This document shows positions 33,716 through 42,357 of a stretch of DNA of 64,000 bases, piece by piece. The DNA is from CBDFGT01 sp965247225. Its GTDB lineage: Bacteria; Pseudomonadota; Alphaproteobacteria; Rhizobiales; Rhizobiaceae. The stretch is from assembly GCA_965247225.1 (NCBI GenBank), contig CBDFGT010000039.1:1-64000 (forward strand). The letters are read 5' to 3'. How positions within the stretch are numbered: position 1 is the first letter of the stretch; each line of letters begins with the position of its first letter. The position numbers and the translations under genes are program-made. Under the pieces are notes generated by a model. It searched no databases and had not been told where the DNA came from. It saw only the letters and a list, made by a program, of their open reading frames with translations.

Positions 33716-33986
33716 TTAGAGCGTGTCGTCAATGAGAGATTGGAGCGTGGTTTGAGGGAAAATGGTCCAGTTTCAGGAGCAAAATCGCAGGAAGGGCCCA
33801 CCCCTTTCAAGATTTTGCGACGCCAAAATGGATCATTTTCACCAAATCCTTCGGACGCGGCGTATTTTGCCGCTGAATGCGTTGAAAATGCTCGTGATAC
33901 ATGAGGTATCACTTGCGCTTTTCGCGTGTTCAGCAACAAAATCCGTCTCGCGCCACGCCCAATCTCTCATTGACGACACGCTCTAA
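33716..33986. mobile_element. MITE-like element, copy 2, with 28-bp terminal inverted repeats
   Basis: The 271-bp element begins TTAGAGCGTGTCGTCAATGA and ends with its exact reverse complement (33716-33743 and 33959-33986). The interior is very similar to copy 1 at 26450-26718. The terminal arms differ from copy 1 at several places, but the two arms of each copy stay complementary. It fills most of the 477-bp gap between the TetR gene and katA; the remaining 123 bp before katA holds no gene. The 74-residue frame at 33762-33986 also exists in copy 1. Confidence 0.85.
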
Positions 33987-34109
33987 TTCAGTGTTACCAC
34001 AAATCACAGGAATTCAAACCCCGAAGACCGGAGAAACGTCCCCGGCCTCGCTTTTACAGGCACTTTTTGTTGAAATTACTATTTTAAAGCAAACTCTTGC
34101 AAGCACCTA

Positions 34110-35549
34110 TCAGATACCGAGAGCCGAACGGACACCGGCCTCATAGTCTGGATGAATGCGTCCGAAATGCACCATCTGTCTCTCGATGATTTCGCGCGGC
34201 ACCCCACCCATTGCTGCGGCAATATTGGAAAACAGCCGTGCCTTCTGTTCCGCTGTGAAAAGATTGAACAGGGCTGTGACCTGGATATAGTCATCATTCC
34301 CGTCCCTGTGGTTATAGCGGGCCATATCGCCGGAAATACGCAGCGGTGGTTCAGCAACAGACGGCTTTTCGACCGCACCTCCAAAAGAATTGGGCTCGTA
34401 ATAGGCATCCACTGCGCCGGTTTTTTGACCCATGAAGTTCATATTGCCATCCTTGTGATAATGATGGACCGGGCATTTGGGCGCATTGACCGGGAGGGCC
34501 TCGTAATGTGTTCCGATGCGATAGCGATGGGCATCGGCATAGGCAAAGATGCGGGACTGCAGAACCTTGTCCGGAGAGAAGCCTATGCCCGGGACGATAT
34601 TGGACGGCGAGAAGGCTGCCTGCTCGATTTCCGCAAAATAATTGTCAGGATTGCGGTTCAGTTCCAGCACGCCAATCTCTATCGGCGGGTATTCCGAATG
34701 TGGCCAGACCTTTGTCAGGTCGAACGGATTGTAGGATGTCTTTTCCGCATCCATCTCCGGCATGATCTGCACCTGCACAGTCCATCGCGGGAATTTCCCT
34801 TCCTCGATCGCGCCAAACAGCGCTTCCTGATAGCCCTCCCGGGTTTCGCCGATCTTCGCATTGCCTTCAGCATTGGTGAAATGGGCATGGCCCTGCTGTG
34901 TCTTGAAATGGAACTTCACCCACCAGCGTTCGCCTGCATCATTCCAGAAGGAATACGTGTGCGATCCGTAACCGTTCATATGCATGGGCGTTACGGGCAG
35001 ACCACGGTCCGACATCAGGATGGTCACCTGGTGCAGGGCTTCCGGCGACAGGGACCAATAGTCCCACATGGCGGTGGCAGACCGCAGGTTGGTGCGCGGA
35101 TGGCGCTTTTGCGTGTGGATGAAATCCGGGAACTTGTAAGGATCACGCAGGAAGAAGACCGGCGTATTGTTGCCCACCAGATCCCAGTTGCCTTCGGATG
35201 TGTAGAATTTCAGGGCAAAGCCGCGCACATCGCGTTCGTGATCGGCGGCACCTGCTTCCCCTGCCACTGTGGAAAAACGGGCGAGCATCGGCGTGATGGC
35301 CCCGGGCTGCAAAACCTTGGCGCGGGTATATTTTGAAATATCGCCGGTAATGGTCAAAGTGCCATGTGCACCCCAGCCCTTGGCATGGACGACACGTTCG
35401 GGAATACGTTCACGATTTTGATGCGCCAGTTTTTCCAGCAACTGGTAATCCTGCAGCATGAGGCCGCCACGCGGACCTGCCGACAATGCATTCTGGTTGT
35501 CCGACACCGGCGCACCGGCCGTTGTGGTCATTACGGGACATTCTGCCAT
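34110..35549 (-). CDS. katA: Catalase KatA (small-subunit, haem-containing)
   Basis: This enzyme decomposes hydrogen peroxide. The 479 residues include the active-site region RIPERVVHAKGWGAHGTLTI (catalytic His), VAGEAGAADHERDVRGFALK (read in parts), the FFLRDPYKFPDFIHTQKR segment and the proximal-haem Tyr in SRIFAYADAHRYRIG. The size fits small-subunit clade 3 catalases. The ATG at 35549 has GGAGG 5 nt upstream; the upstream in-frame ATGATG at 35579 lacks a site. It is divergent from oxyR across 131 bp, the standard arrangement in this order, so peroxide induction through OxyR is likely. Confidence 0.97.
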   Translation of the reverse strand: MAECPVMTTTAGAPVSDNQNALSAGPRGGLMLQDYQLLEKLAHQNRERIPERVVHAKGWGAHGTLTITGDISKYTRAKVLQPGAITPMLARFSTVAGEAGAADHERDVRGFALKFYTSEGNWDLVGNNTPVFFLRDPYKFPDFIHTQKRHPRTNLRSATAMWDYWSLSPEALHQVTILMSDRGLPVTPMHMNGYGSHTYSFWNDAGERWWVKFHFKTQQGHAHFTNAEGNAKIGETREGYQEALFGAIEEGKFPRWTVQVQIMPEMDAEKTSYNPFDLTKVWPHSEYPPIEIGVLELNRNPDNYFAEIEQAAFSPSNIVPGIGFSPDKVLQSRIFAYADAHRYRIGTHYEALPVNAPKCPVHHYHKDGNMNFMGQKTGAVDAYYEPNSFGGAVEKPSVAEPPLRISGDMARYNHRDGNDDYIQVTALFNLFTAEQKARLFSNIAAAMGGVPREIIERQMVHFGRIHPDYEAGVRSALGI

Positions 35550-35631
35550 GATTTCCTCCTGTGGTTCTGTTGTCATCACCTGTTTGAACAGGGAATACCC
35601 TGCTTGGCTTCAATCCTAGACCGGCAGAGAT

Positions 35632-35675
35632 GATAATTTCCAATTGTATTTACAGATTTTATTGATAGGATTATC
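35632..35675. promoter_or_regulatory. Candidate OxyR binding region between katA and oxyR
   Basis: GATAAT (35632-35637) and ATTATC (35670-35675) are inverse copies in an AT-rich stretch that also includes ATTGATAGG and TTATCTTATC just before the oxyR start. The spacing fits an extended OxyR-type site, but this is by eye only. Confidence 0.35.
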
Positions 35676-35680
35676 TTATC

Positions 35681-36598
35681 ATGATTACCTTGCGACAAAT
35701 GCGGTATTTCGATGCGCTGGCTACGACCGGACATTTCCGGCGGGCAGCCGAGCTGGTCAATGTCAGCCAGCCTGCACTCTCAACCCAGATCGCAGAAATG
35801 GAAAAAGCTTTGGGCCTCGCCCTTGTGGACCGGGGCAAGGGTGGAGCCTTTCTGACAACGGAAGGCGAGGACATTCTGCCAAGAATCCGCAAGATTCTCG
35901 AAGAAACGGATGGTTTGATGGCTATTGTTCAAGGCCATCGCGGATTGCTGGAAGGGCGCATGCGGATGGGCATTATTCCGACTGTTGCACCCTATCTTCT
36001 GCCGGTTTTGATCCCCTTGCTGCGTGAGCACTATCCGGAGCTTCTACTGGAGCTCAAGGAACTGATGACGGCTTCCTGTCTTGAAGAACTGGAGCTGGGC
36101 AGGCTGGATTGTGTGATTGCCGCCCTGCCTGTCCACCAGCCCGGACTTGTCATTGCCGATCTTTTCACGGACCGTTTCATGATTGCCAGTGCAACAGACG
36201 AAAATACGATCCTGATGTCTCCCATGACCGAGGACAATGTGGATATCGAACGTCTGCTGCTTCTGGACGAGGGCCATTGCCTGCGAGACCAGGCGCTTTC
36301 GGTTTGCGGACCAACAGCCGGAAGACGGGTTGCCAATTATGGGGCGACATCCATGGCAACGCTGTTGCAGATGGTCAGCCATGGCATGGGCATTACGCTG
36401 ATCCCTGAAATCGCGGTCAAGGACGAGAGAGAGCGCAACCGCATGCAGATTGTTGCCTTTGCCGAACCGCAACCCTATCGCACCATCGGCCTGGTCTGGC
36501 GCAAAACCAACTGCGCGCGCCAGGCCGATTTTGAGGCATTGGGCGAAATGGTACGACAAAGTGCAGCGGTGCTGCTGGGAGGAACTGAGTATCCCTAG
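35681..36598 (+). CDS. oxyR: Hydrogen peroxide-sensing regulator OxyR
   Basis: This 305-residue LysR-type activator of peroxide defence has its N-terminal winged helix at MITLRQMRYFDALATTGHFR, then AAELVNVSQPALSTQIAEME. The two redox cysteines are visible in EGHCLRDQALSVC with eight residues between them, the same spacing as Cys199-Cys208 of E. coli OxyR. They form the disulfide that activates the protein. It is divergent from katA. Its stop codon TAG shares the palindrome CTAG with the stop of the convergent parE gene (4-bp overlap at 36595-36598). Confidence 0.95.
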   Translation: MITLRQMRYFDALATTGHFRRAAELVNVSQPALSTQIAEMEKALGLALVDRGKGGAFLTTEGEDILPRIRKILEETDGLMAIVQGHRGLLEGRMRMGIIPTVAPYLLPVLIPLLREHYPELLLELKELMTASCLEELELGRLDCVIAALPVHQPGLVIADLFTDRFMIASATDENTILMSPMTEDNVDIERLLLLDEGHCLRDQALSVCGPTAGRRVANYGATSMATLLQMVSHGMGITLIPEIAVKDERERNRMQIVAFAEPQPYRTIGLVWRKTNCARQADFEALGEMVRQSAAVLLGGTEYP

Positions 36599-36915
36599 CG
36601 GCGTGTTTCATTGCACCAGGTTTCGAACGCCTGCGCCTCGACATCCTGCGCACCGTGCAAGACTCGGATTATGACAATACGATCTTCAAACGAGCGAAAG
36701 TAAATACAGCGGTTCTTATAGGCTAGTCCACGCAGGCCTTCTGACAAATGATCCCGGGGTGAACCCGAAAAATCGACTTCCGCAATCCAGACTATCTTGG
36801 ATGCAAGATCCCTTGCAAACTGTGCGGCCTTTTGTGGGCTATCCCTTTCGATATGGCGACGGATATTTCGTAAATCCTGCTTGGCTTTATCGGTCAGTGA
36901 CAAAGCCTTCTTCAT
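36595..36915 (-). CDS. parE: ParE/RelE-superfamily toxin
   Basis: This 106-residue protein has the ParE fold sequence: LSLTDKAKQDLRNIRRHIER, DSPQKAAQFARDLASKI, GLRGLAYKNRCIYFRSFEDR, IVIIRVLHGAQD. Family toxins of the ParE type poison DNA gyrase, whereas RelE types cleave mRNA. The long N-terminal helix and RVLHGAQD end favour ParE. Its start lies 1 nt after the stop of the antitoxin gene, so the pair is translationally coupled. It is convergent with oxyR, with overlapping stop codons. Confidence 0.9.
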   Translation of the reverse strand: MKKALSLTDKAKQDLRNIRRHIERDSPQKAAQFARDLASKIVWIAEVDFSGSPRDHLSEGLRGLAYKNRCIYFRSFEDRIVIIRVLHGAQDVEAQAFETWCNETRR

Positions 36916-36916
36916 A

Positions 36917-37177
36917 TCAATTGTCCGCGTTTTTCAAAATGTCATCCAGCAGGTCAGTAACGTTATCATAGGTCGTCGTGCGACCATTGCGTATATCTTC
37001 ATCACCAGCAGCAATCAGATTTCTGGTTTCCTGAATGCGTGTTTCATAGTCCTCCAGCAAGCGCAAACCGGCGCGAACGACTTCGCTCGCGTTGTTGAAC
37101 CGTCCGTTTTCAATCTGGTGGGAGATAAAGGCATCATATCGATCCCCAACGACATAGGACTTCTTTGTATTCGCCAT
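36917..37177 (-). CDS. parD: ParD-family antitoxin (ribbon-helix-helix)
   Basis: This 86-residue protein starts MANTKKSYVVGDRYDAFISH with a predicted ribbon-helix-helix fold. It contains NGRFNNASEVVRAGLRLLED, the classical ParD/CopG motif, followed by a flexible toxin-binding tail. It is expected to neutralise the ParE encoded 1 nt downstream and to repress the pair's promoter. The ATG at 37177 has GGAG 8 nt upstream and is preferred over 37192. Confidence 0.92.
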   Translation of the reverse strand: MANTKKSYVVGDRYDAFISHQIENGRFNNASEVVRAGLRLLEDYETRIQETRNLIAAGDEDIRNGRTTTYDNVTDLLDDILKNADN

Positions 37178-37322
37178 AAACCGTTTCTCCATTCGCCCGT
37201 GCGGTCTCTCGTATCAGTAGCACTATAATACCGCAAAGTCAGAACAGTTCCTACCGGAATTTATCATATGTCCTGACTCTCCATCGCATATCAGAGCGCA
37301 ATGATCTGGGTAGCAGAATGTG

Positions 37323-38105
37323 TTATTCCATGAACCAGCCATGGCTGACGACAATGGACTGGCCGGTGAGTGCATTGGTTTCAAAGCCTGCAAACAGGAG
37401 GGCCACTTCGGCCACATCCTCAATGGTGGTGAACTCGCCATCGACGGTCTGCCCCAGCATGACTTTGGAGACGACATCCGCCTCGGAAATGCCCAATGTC
37501 TTTGCCTGTTCGGGTATCTGCTTTTCAACGAGCGGCGTGCGCACGAAACCGGGGCAGATGACATTGGCGCGAATCTTGTCGGGGCCGCCTTCCTTGGCGA
37601 CAACGCGGGCCAGCCCCAGAAGGCCGTGCTTGGCCGTGACATAGGCAGACTTGAGCTTTGATGCTTCCTTGGAATGGACAGAGCCCATGTAAATGATGGC
37701 TCCGCCGCCTTGCGTCTTCATGTGCGGAATGCAGGCCTTGGTGGTGAGAAACGCGCCGTCGAGATGGATGGCGAGCATTTTCTTCCAGTCTTCAAACGGG
37801 AATTCTTCCATCGGATGTACGATCTGGATACCGGCATTGGAAACCAGCACATCCACCCTGCCCCATCTGGCAATCACCTCTGCCACACCGGCATTGACCG
37901 CCTCTTCGGATGTGACATCCATGGCAACGCCCATGGCCTCGCCCGGCCCCATGGCCGTCAGTTCGGCAGCGGTTGCCATGGCGGCATCCAGCTTGAGGTC
38001 GGCAATGACCACTTTTGCACCATTGGCAACATAGATTTTCGCAATGCCGTGGCCGATGCCGCTGGCGGAGCCGGTCACGATGCAGACCTTGTCCTTGAGT
38101 TTCAT
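37323..38105 (-). CDS. bdhA: 3-hydroxybutyrate dehydrogenase
   Basis: This short-chain dehydrogenase/reductase interconverts D-3-hydroxybutyrate and acetoacetate with NAD, in polyhydroxybutyrate breakdown. The 260 residues show the nucleotide motif VTGSASGIGHGIA, NAGIQIVHP, the catalytic Ser in MGSVHSKEA, and YVTAKHG (Tyr-x-x-x-Lys). The segment CPGFVRTPLVEKQIPEQAK is typical of BdhA. It overlaps the upstream patatin gene by 4 bp, forming a pair. No terminator is obvious in the 145 bp before parD. Confidence 0.95.
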   Translation of the reverse strand: MKLKDKVCIVTGSASGIGHGIAKIYVANGAKVVIADLKLDAAMATAAELTAMGPGEAMGVAMDVTSEEAVNAGVAEVIARWGRVDVLVSNAGIQIVHPMEEFPFEDWKKMLAIHLDGAFLTTKACIPHMKTQGGGAIIYMGSVHSKEASKLKSAYVTAKHGLLGLARVVAKEGGPDKIRANVICPGFVRTPLVEKQIPEQAKTLGISEADVVSKVMLGQTVDGEFTTIEDVAEVALLFAGFETNALTGQSIVVSHGWFME

Positions 38106-39256
38106 GATGATCTCCTGTTTTCGTTTTCGGTTATGGGATTTTTGTCAGACCTGTCAGAACGGCGGCGATCAATGGACATAAAGCCGCGTTCCGGAATTTT
38201 CCGGTTGATCCAGTTTGGATCCCTCAATGTGGCCACAACATCATCAAAACCGGCACGCCAATGGTTTTCCATGGTCAGGCGCGAGAACTCATTGTCCATA
38301 TTGCTGGTTTCATAGGGCTTGCGGCGGTAGATCAGCTGGACAACGGTGACACCGCCCTCGTCCTCCGCCTTGGTCAGAAGCCTTGCCTCTTCACTGTTGG
38401 CCAGGTCTGGCGGCAATTTTGCCAGAAGCGACTTCACCGCCTTGCGCAGTTTCATCTCATGCCCGGCCATATCGGTGTTCATGCGGGTTCTGCTGGAAAA
38501 GCGGATTTCCTTTTCACGGGCCATCACATCCAGCACGTTTTTGGGGAAATCACCACGGGCGCTGAACAGGTCCACCTGAAAAATGCACATATCATCCTGA
38601 TGGTGGCGTTTTTCCGCGACCCATTGCAGCGGCGTATTGGAAACCAGACCGCCGTCCCAATAAAACTCTCCATCGATTTCCACCGGGGGAAAGCCCGGAG
38701 GCAAGGCCCCGGAAGCGGCGATGTGGCGGGCATCAATTGTGTGCGTATGCCGGTCAAAATAGACGAAATTGCCGCTCGTGACATTGACGGCTCCGACACT
38801 GAGCCGAACCGGCCCTTTGTTGATCCTGTCAAAATCAACCAGGCTTTCCAGGGAGGTGATCAGCGGTGTCGTATCATAGAAGCTGATGGAGACATTCCTG
38901 TCTGTCCACCAGGCCAGAGGACTGGAGTGGTGCGGGGAATAGAAGCCCTTGACACCGAATGTCGCGCTGAAAGCTGCGGAAAACTCGTTGAACCAGCGGC
39001 GCAATACCGTATCGCCCTCAAAGGGAAGCGTTTCCGGCCCGCCGCTGACCATTTCCCAGAAGGACCGCAGCTTTTCGACACGGTGCTCCGGCGGATTTCC
39101 GGCAATGATGGCAGAATTGATGGCTCCGATGGAAATGCCTGCAATCCATTCCGGCTCCAGCCCGGCCTTGTGAAGCGCTTCATAGGCACCGGCCTGATAG
39201 GCACCCAAAGCGCCGCCGCCCTGCAAGACAAGGGCTTTTTTGTCCGAACCATTCAT
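38102..39256 (-). CDS. Patatin-like phospholipase (with DUF3734)
   Basis: This 384-residue serine hydrolase has the patatin oxyanion motif QGGGALGAYQAGAYEAL near the N-terminus, the nucleophile elbow GISIG (about 41-45), and the Asp of the dyad in WDGGLVSNTPLQ. The C-terminal part (RPKPYETSNMDNEFSRLTM-like region) fits DUF3734, often joined to patatin in this order. It overlaps bdhA by 4 bp (ATGA at 38102). The pairing suggests a role with polyhydroxybutyrate or lipid storage bodies, but its substrate is unproven. Confidence 0.92.
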   Translation of the reverse strand: MNGSDKKALVLQGGGALGAYQAGAYEALHKAGLEPEWIAGISIGAINSAIIAGNPPEHRVEKLRSFWEMVSGGPETLPFEGDTVLRRWFNEFSAAFSATFGVKGFYSPHHSSPLAWWTDRNVSISFYDTTPLITSLESLVDFDRINKGPVRLSVGAVNVTSGNFVYFDRHTHTIDARHIAASGALPPGFPPVEIDGEFYWDGGLVSNTPLQWVAEKRHHQDDMCIFQVDLFSARGDFPKNVLDVMAREKEIRFSSRTRMNTDMAGHEMKLRKAVKSLLAKLPPDLANSEEARLLTKAEDEGGVTVVQLIYRRKPYETSNMDNEFSRLTMENHWRAGFDDVVATLRDPNWINRKIPERGFMSIDRRRSDRSDKNPITENENRRSS

Positions 39257-39371
39257 GCTGCAAGACTCCTGCTCTGTGCACTACAACGCCGTGTTTCCAC
39301 TGAGGTTGCATAACCATAATGTGTGGCAGTATTGTGCAGCGCACAAAAGGAGAATGGTTTGTTACGCAGAT

Positions 39372-39788
39372 TTAACCTGTGGCCAGCTTTATCGCCAACC
39401 ACAGCCACATCAATGCCAAAATCAGAAAACCTGCAATGAACAGCGGGCGGCGATGCCGGATGCGGTTTGTTTTGATGTGGATATAGCTGTGGGCATAGCG
39501 GGCAATGACAAAGAGCCAGGCCAGCAGCACCGGATAGAGCGTGGCATGGCCGGTGACAAAAAGCGACAGGCAGACGGCGTGAAACAGAACCGGCAGCTCA
39601 AACTGGTTTTCCAGATTGTTGCGGGCAAACAGGCTCAATTCCGGCTCGTTGCGGTTTTCACGAAACTGGCTGACGGTCGCCTTGCCTTCCCTGACCGCGC
39701 GGACCCGGCCTGCAGACAGGATGTAATAGACAATGGCAACCAGCACGAAATGCGCGATCATCGGCCAGAAAATTGCTGTCGAACCCAT
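39372..39788 (-). CDS. MAPEG family membrane protein
   Basis: This 138-residue protein has four membrane helices (about 5-25, 57-75, 80-95 and 112-134). It contains the MAPEG feature ENQFELPVLFHAVCL, with the Asn/Glu glutathione-site region, and a C-terminal LALMWLWLAIKLATG helix. Family members include glutathione-dependent enzymes of eicosanoid and detoxification type, and bacterial roles are unclear. The start at 39788 has AGG 5 nt upstream. It is the fourth gene on the minus strand after guaB, 35 bp after the SemiSWEET stop, so it is probably in one transcript. Confidence 0.85.
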   Translation of the reverse strand: MGSTAIFWPMIAHFVLVAIVYYILSAGRVRAVREGKATVSQFRENRNEPELSLFARNNLENQFELPVLFHAVCLSLFVTGHATLYPVLLAWLFVIARYAHSYIHIKTNRIRHRRPLFIAGFLILALMWLWLAIKLATG

Positions 39789-39823
39789 CAGTGCCTCTCC
39801 TTCTCCCTGGCCCGTCCACAAGA

Positions 39824-40087
39824 TTACAGGCGAAATCCGTCAACCCGGAGCTTGATAAACACGATGGCCCCAACCAGACACAGGGTAACCATATTGGACC
39901 CGATCAGCGGCCACGACCCCAGAAGCACACCATACGTGATCCACAGCAGCGATGCGACGATAATCAGCAGGTTGGTCAACAGGGAAATGCCTGCTGTCTG
40001 CCGGGTCATGATGGTTTTCAGGGACTGGGGCAGCCAGCACAGGGTTCCGATAACCGCCGCCAATGTGCCGATCGTTTCCGTGAGCAT
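39824..40087 (-). CDS. SemiSWEET (PQ-loop) sugar transporter
   Basis: This 87-residue membrane protein has three helices forming one PQ-loop unit: MLTETIGTLAAVIGTLCWLP, QSLKTIMTRQTAGISL, LLIIVASLLWITYGVLLGSW. SemiSWEETs dimerise to move sugars such as sucrose or glucose passively. The start at 40087 fits the family; the longer frame to 40153 overlaps the upstream gene. It lies 4 bp after the stop of the 4-TM protein gene in the guaB cluster. The sugar is not known. Confidence 0.9.
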   Translation of the reverse strand: MLTETIGTLAAVIGTLCWLPQSLKTIMTRQTAGISLLTNLLIIVASLLWITYGVLLGSWPLIGSNMVTLCLVGAIVFIKLRVDGFRL

Positions 40088-40091
40088 GTGA

Positions 40092-40688
40092 TCAATATCC
40101 TGATTTTGAAATGAACCGATGGAAAAGAAACGGACGAAGCAGAATGATTGCAATGACAGTGATGAACATGAATTTCAGCCCTGTGCACCATGGAAGCACA
40201 CTGGAAAGCTGGTGCTGAAGGGTAACTGATGGCTGTGACGGCTGAAAATACAAGAGCGACGTGATGTTTTCCGCATAGTCGCTGATGCCATATCCCAATG
40301 GCAATACCAGCAATACCAGCACATGCCTGCGGGTCATCACCCGCCCGAAAAGGACTGCACCGGTCATGTAACGGACGATCAGCAGGCCCAGAAACAGGCC
40401 AAACACCAGGGGAAACAGCAGGTCCGCGCCCAGATGCATGGACCGCATGGCCTGCGCTGCCTCTGGTGCATTCTCCAGCGCATTGCGCAGATTTTGCAAA
40501 TATACCGTGTCATAGCCGGAGAACAGAAAATCCGGCATGGACCATTGTGGCCCGGCCTGCGGAAAAACCTGCGCAAATGCGGTGGCATCGAAAAAGAACA
40601 TCCGCCCGAACAGCAGGGCCGAAACAGCCCCGCATCCCATAATCGCCCGGTTCAGGACAGTGCGCACGCGCCCTTTCTCATCCATCAT
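40092..40688 (-). CDS. Hypothetical four-helix membrane protein
   Basis: This 198-residue protein has four apparent membrane segments (about 15-35, 85-107, 122-140, 165-190). The motif LLVLPLGYGISDYAENI lies in the third and a large soluble loop between the first and second. It is not a family that I recognise. It may match an alphaproteobacterial conserved membrane protein linked to guaB. The start ATGATG at 40688 overlaps the guaB stop by 4 bp, so it is translationally coupled to guaB. Confidence 0.7.
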   Translation of the reverse strand: MMDEKGRVRTVLNRAIMGCGAVSALLFGRMFFFDATAFAQVFPQAGPQWSMPDFLFSGYDTVYLQNLRNALENAPEAAQAMRSMHLGADLLFPLVFGLFLGLLIVRYMTGAVLFGRVMTRRHVLVLLVLPLGYGISDYAENITSLLYFQPSQPSVTLQHQLSSVLPWCTGLKFMFITVIAIILLRPFLFHRFISKSGY

Positions 40689-42178
40689 GCACCCGGATAA
40701 TTCGGGCTTTCGCGGGTGATGGTCACATCATGCGGATGGCTTTCGCGAAGACCGGCACCGGATATGCGCACGAATGTGGCGCGGCTCTGGAAATCCTGAA
40801 TATCCTTGCCGCCGACATAGCCCATGGCAGCGCGAAGGCCGCCGGCCAGCTGGTGGAGAACCCCCGATACCGGCCCCTTGTAGGGAACCTGGCCTTCAAT
40901 GCCTTCGGGAACCAGTTTCAGCGTGTCGCGCACTTCTGCCTGGAAATATCGGTCTGCCGAACCGCGGGCCATGGCACCAACGGACCCCATGCCGCGATAG
41001 GCCTTGAAAGAGCGCCCCTGATAGAGATAGACTTCACCCGGGCTTTCGTCTGTACCGGCCAGGAGCGAGCCGATCATGCAGGCGGATGCGCCAGCGGCAA
41101 TGGCCTTTGCCAGATCGCCGGAAAACTTGATGCCCCCATCGGCAATGACCGGAATATTCTCTTTCTGCGCAGCATCCACAGCCGCCATGATAGCGGCAAG
41201 CTGCGGCACGCCGACACCGGCAACGATGCGGGTTGTGCAGATGGAGCCAGGTCCGATCCCAACCTTGACGGAATCAGCACCGGCATCGATCAGTGCCCGG
41301 GTTCCTTCGGCTGTGGCGACATTACCGGCCATGATGCGAACGGAATTGGACAGTTTCTTGATACGGGAGACGGCATCGAGAACACGCTGCGAATGGCCAT
41401 GGGCCGTATCCACCACCAGAAGGTCAACACCGGCCTCGATCAGGCGCCCGGCGCGTTCAAAACCATCATCGCCCACAGAAATGGCGGCGGCGGCCCGCAG
41501 ACGGCCTTGCAGATCCTTGGTAGCATGCGGGTTCAACTGGGATTTTTCAATATCCTTGACGGTAATCAGCCCGACGCAATGGCCGGATGTATCCACTACC
41601 AGCAGCTTTTCGATGCGGTGGGAATGCAGCAGGCGTTTGGCTTCCTGCTGGTCGACATTTTCCTTGACGGTGACCAGACCTTCGCGGGTCATCAGCTCAT
41701 AGATTTTCTGGTTTGGATCAGAGGCAAAGCGCACATCACGGTTGGTGACAATGCCGACCAGACGGCCGGTTTTGCCGCCCGTTGTATTTTCCACGACCGG
41801 AATGCCGGAAATGCCATGGGCCTTCATCAGATGCAGCGCGTCGGCCAGCGTGGCTTCCGGCCCGATGGTCACCGGATTGACAACCATGCCGCTCTCAAAC
41901 TTCTTGACCTGACGCACTTCCTCTGCCTGCTCGGACGGAGACAGATTGCGGTGGATGACGCCGAGGCCGCCCGCCTGGGCCATGGCAATGGCCAGGCGGC
42001 TTTCGGTGACCGTATCCATGGCCGATGACAGGATCGGAACATTGATATCAATATCCCGGGCAATGCGTGTGGAAATGTTGGTCTGGCCCGGCATGACTTC
42101 TGAATGTCCCGGCTGCAACAGCACATCGTCAAATGTGAGGGCGTCCAATCCGGTTGCTGATTCTATAATCCGTGCCAT
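40685..42178 (-). CDS. guaB: Inosine-5'-monophosphate dehydrogenase GuaB
   Basis: This enzyme converts IMP to XMP with NAD, the committed step of guanine nucleotide synthesis. The 497 residues contain the N-terminal ALTFDDVLLQPGHS, two CBS domains (about 95-220, with MKAHGISGIPVVE and VGLITVKDIEKS), the VDTAHGHS and GPGSICTTRIVAGVG loops with the catalytic Cys, and the flap region YRGMGSVGAM. The ATG at 42178 has AGGA upstream and the family-standard N-terminus. Three small membrane-protein genes follow closely on the same strand. Confidence 0.97.
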   Translation of the reverse strand: MARIIESATGLDALTFDDVLLQPGHSEVMPGQTNISTRIARDIDINVPILSSAMDTVTESRLAIAMAQAGGLGVIHRNLSPSEQAEEVRQVKKFESGMVVNPVTIGPEATLADALHLMKAHGISGIPVVENTTGGKTGRLVGIVTNRDVRFASDPNQKIYELMTREGLVTVKENVDQQEAKRLLHSHRIEKLLVVDTSGHCVGLITVKDIEKSQLNPHATKDLQGRLRAAAAISVGDDGFERAGRLIEAGVDLLVVDTAHGHSQRVLDAVSRIKKLSNSVRIMAGNVATAEGTRALIDAGADSVKVGIGPGSICTTRIVAGVGVPQLAAIMAAVDAAQKENIPVIADGGIKFSGDLAKAIAAGASACMIGSLLAGTDESPGEVYLYQGRSFKAYRGMGSVGAMARGSADRYFQAEVRDTLKLVPEGIEGQVPYKGPVSGVLHQLAGGLRAAMGYVGGKDIQDFQSRATFVRISGAGLRESHPHDVTITRESPNYPGA

Positions 42179-42305
42179 GGGCCATTTTCCTTTTCGTGAG
42201 CGGGAACGAAAGACGCCTGTTCGGGAGACAGTGTCCGATGACCGTTCCATTTATAATTGGAAGTTGGCGAGGGCTGGTAACACGTCCGCCCTGATAAGGA
42301 AACAG

Positions 42306-42330
42306 AAAAAGCCCGGATATCCACCCGGGC
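42306..42330 (-). terminator. Terminator of the metallo-beta-lactamase-fold gene
   Basis: On the minus strand GCCCGG pairs with CCGGGC across an 8-nt loop (GTGGATAT) and is followed by five T. It lies 28 bp after the stop codon at 42358 and before the guaB promoter region. Confidence 0.8.
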
Positions 42331-42357
42331 CACAGCTCTTTTCACTGTCCTGTCACA

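Noticed and set aside
34152..35336. 394-codon plus-strand frame antisense to katA
   Set aside because: Shadow of katA; no motif, and katA is secure.
40730..42028. 432-codon plus-strand frame antisense to guaB
   Set aside because: Shadow of guaB codon usage; no recognisable protein features.
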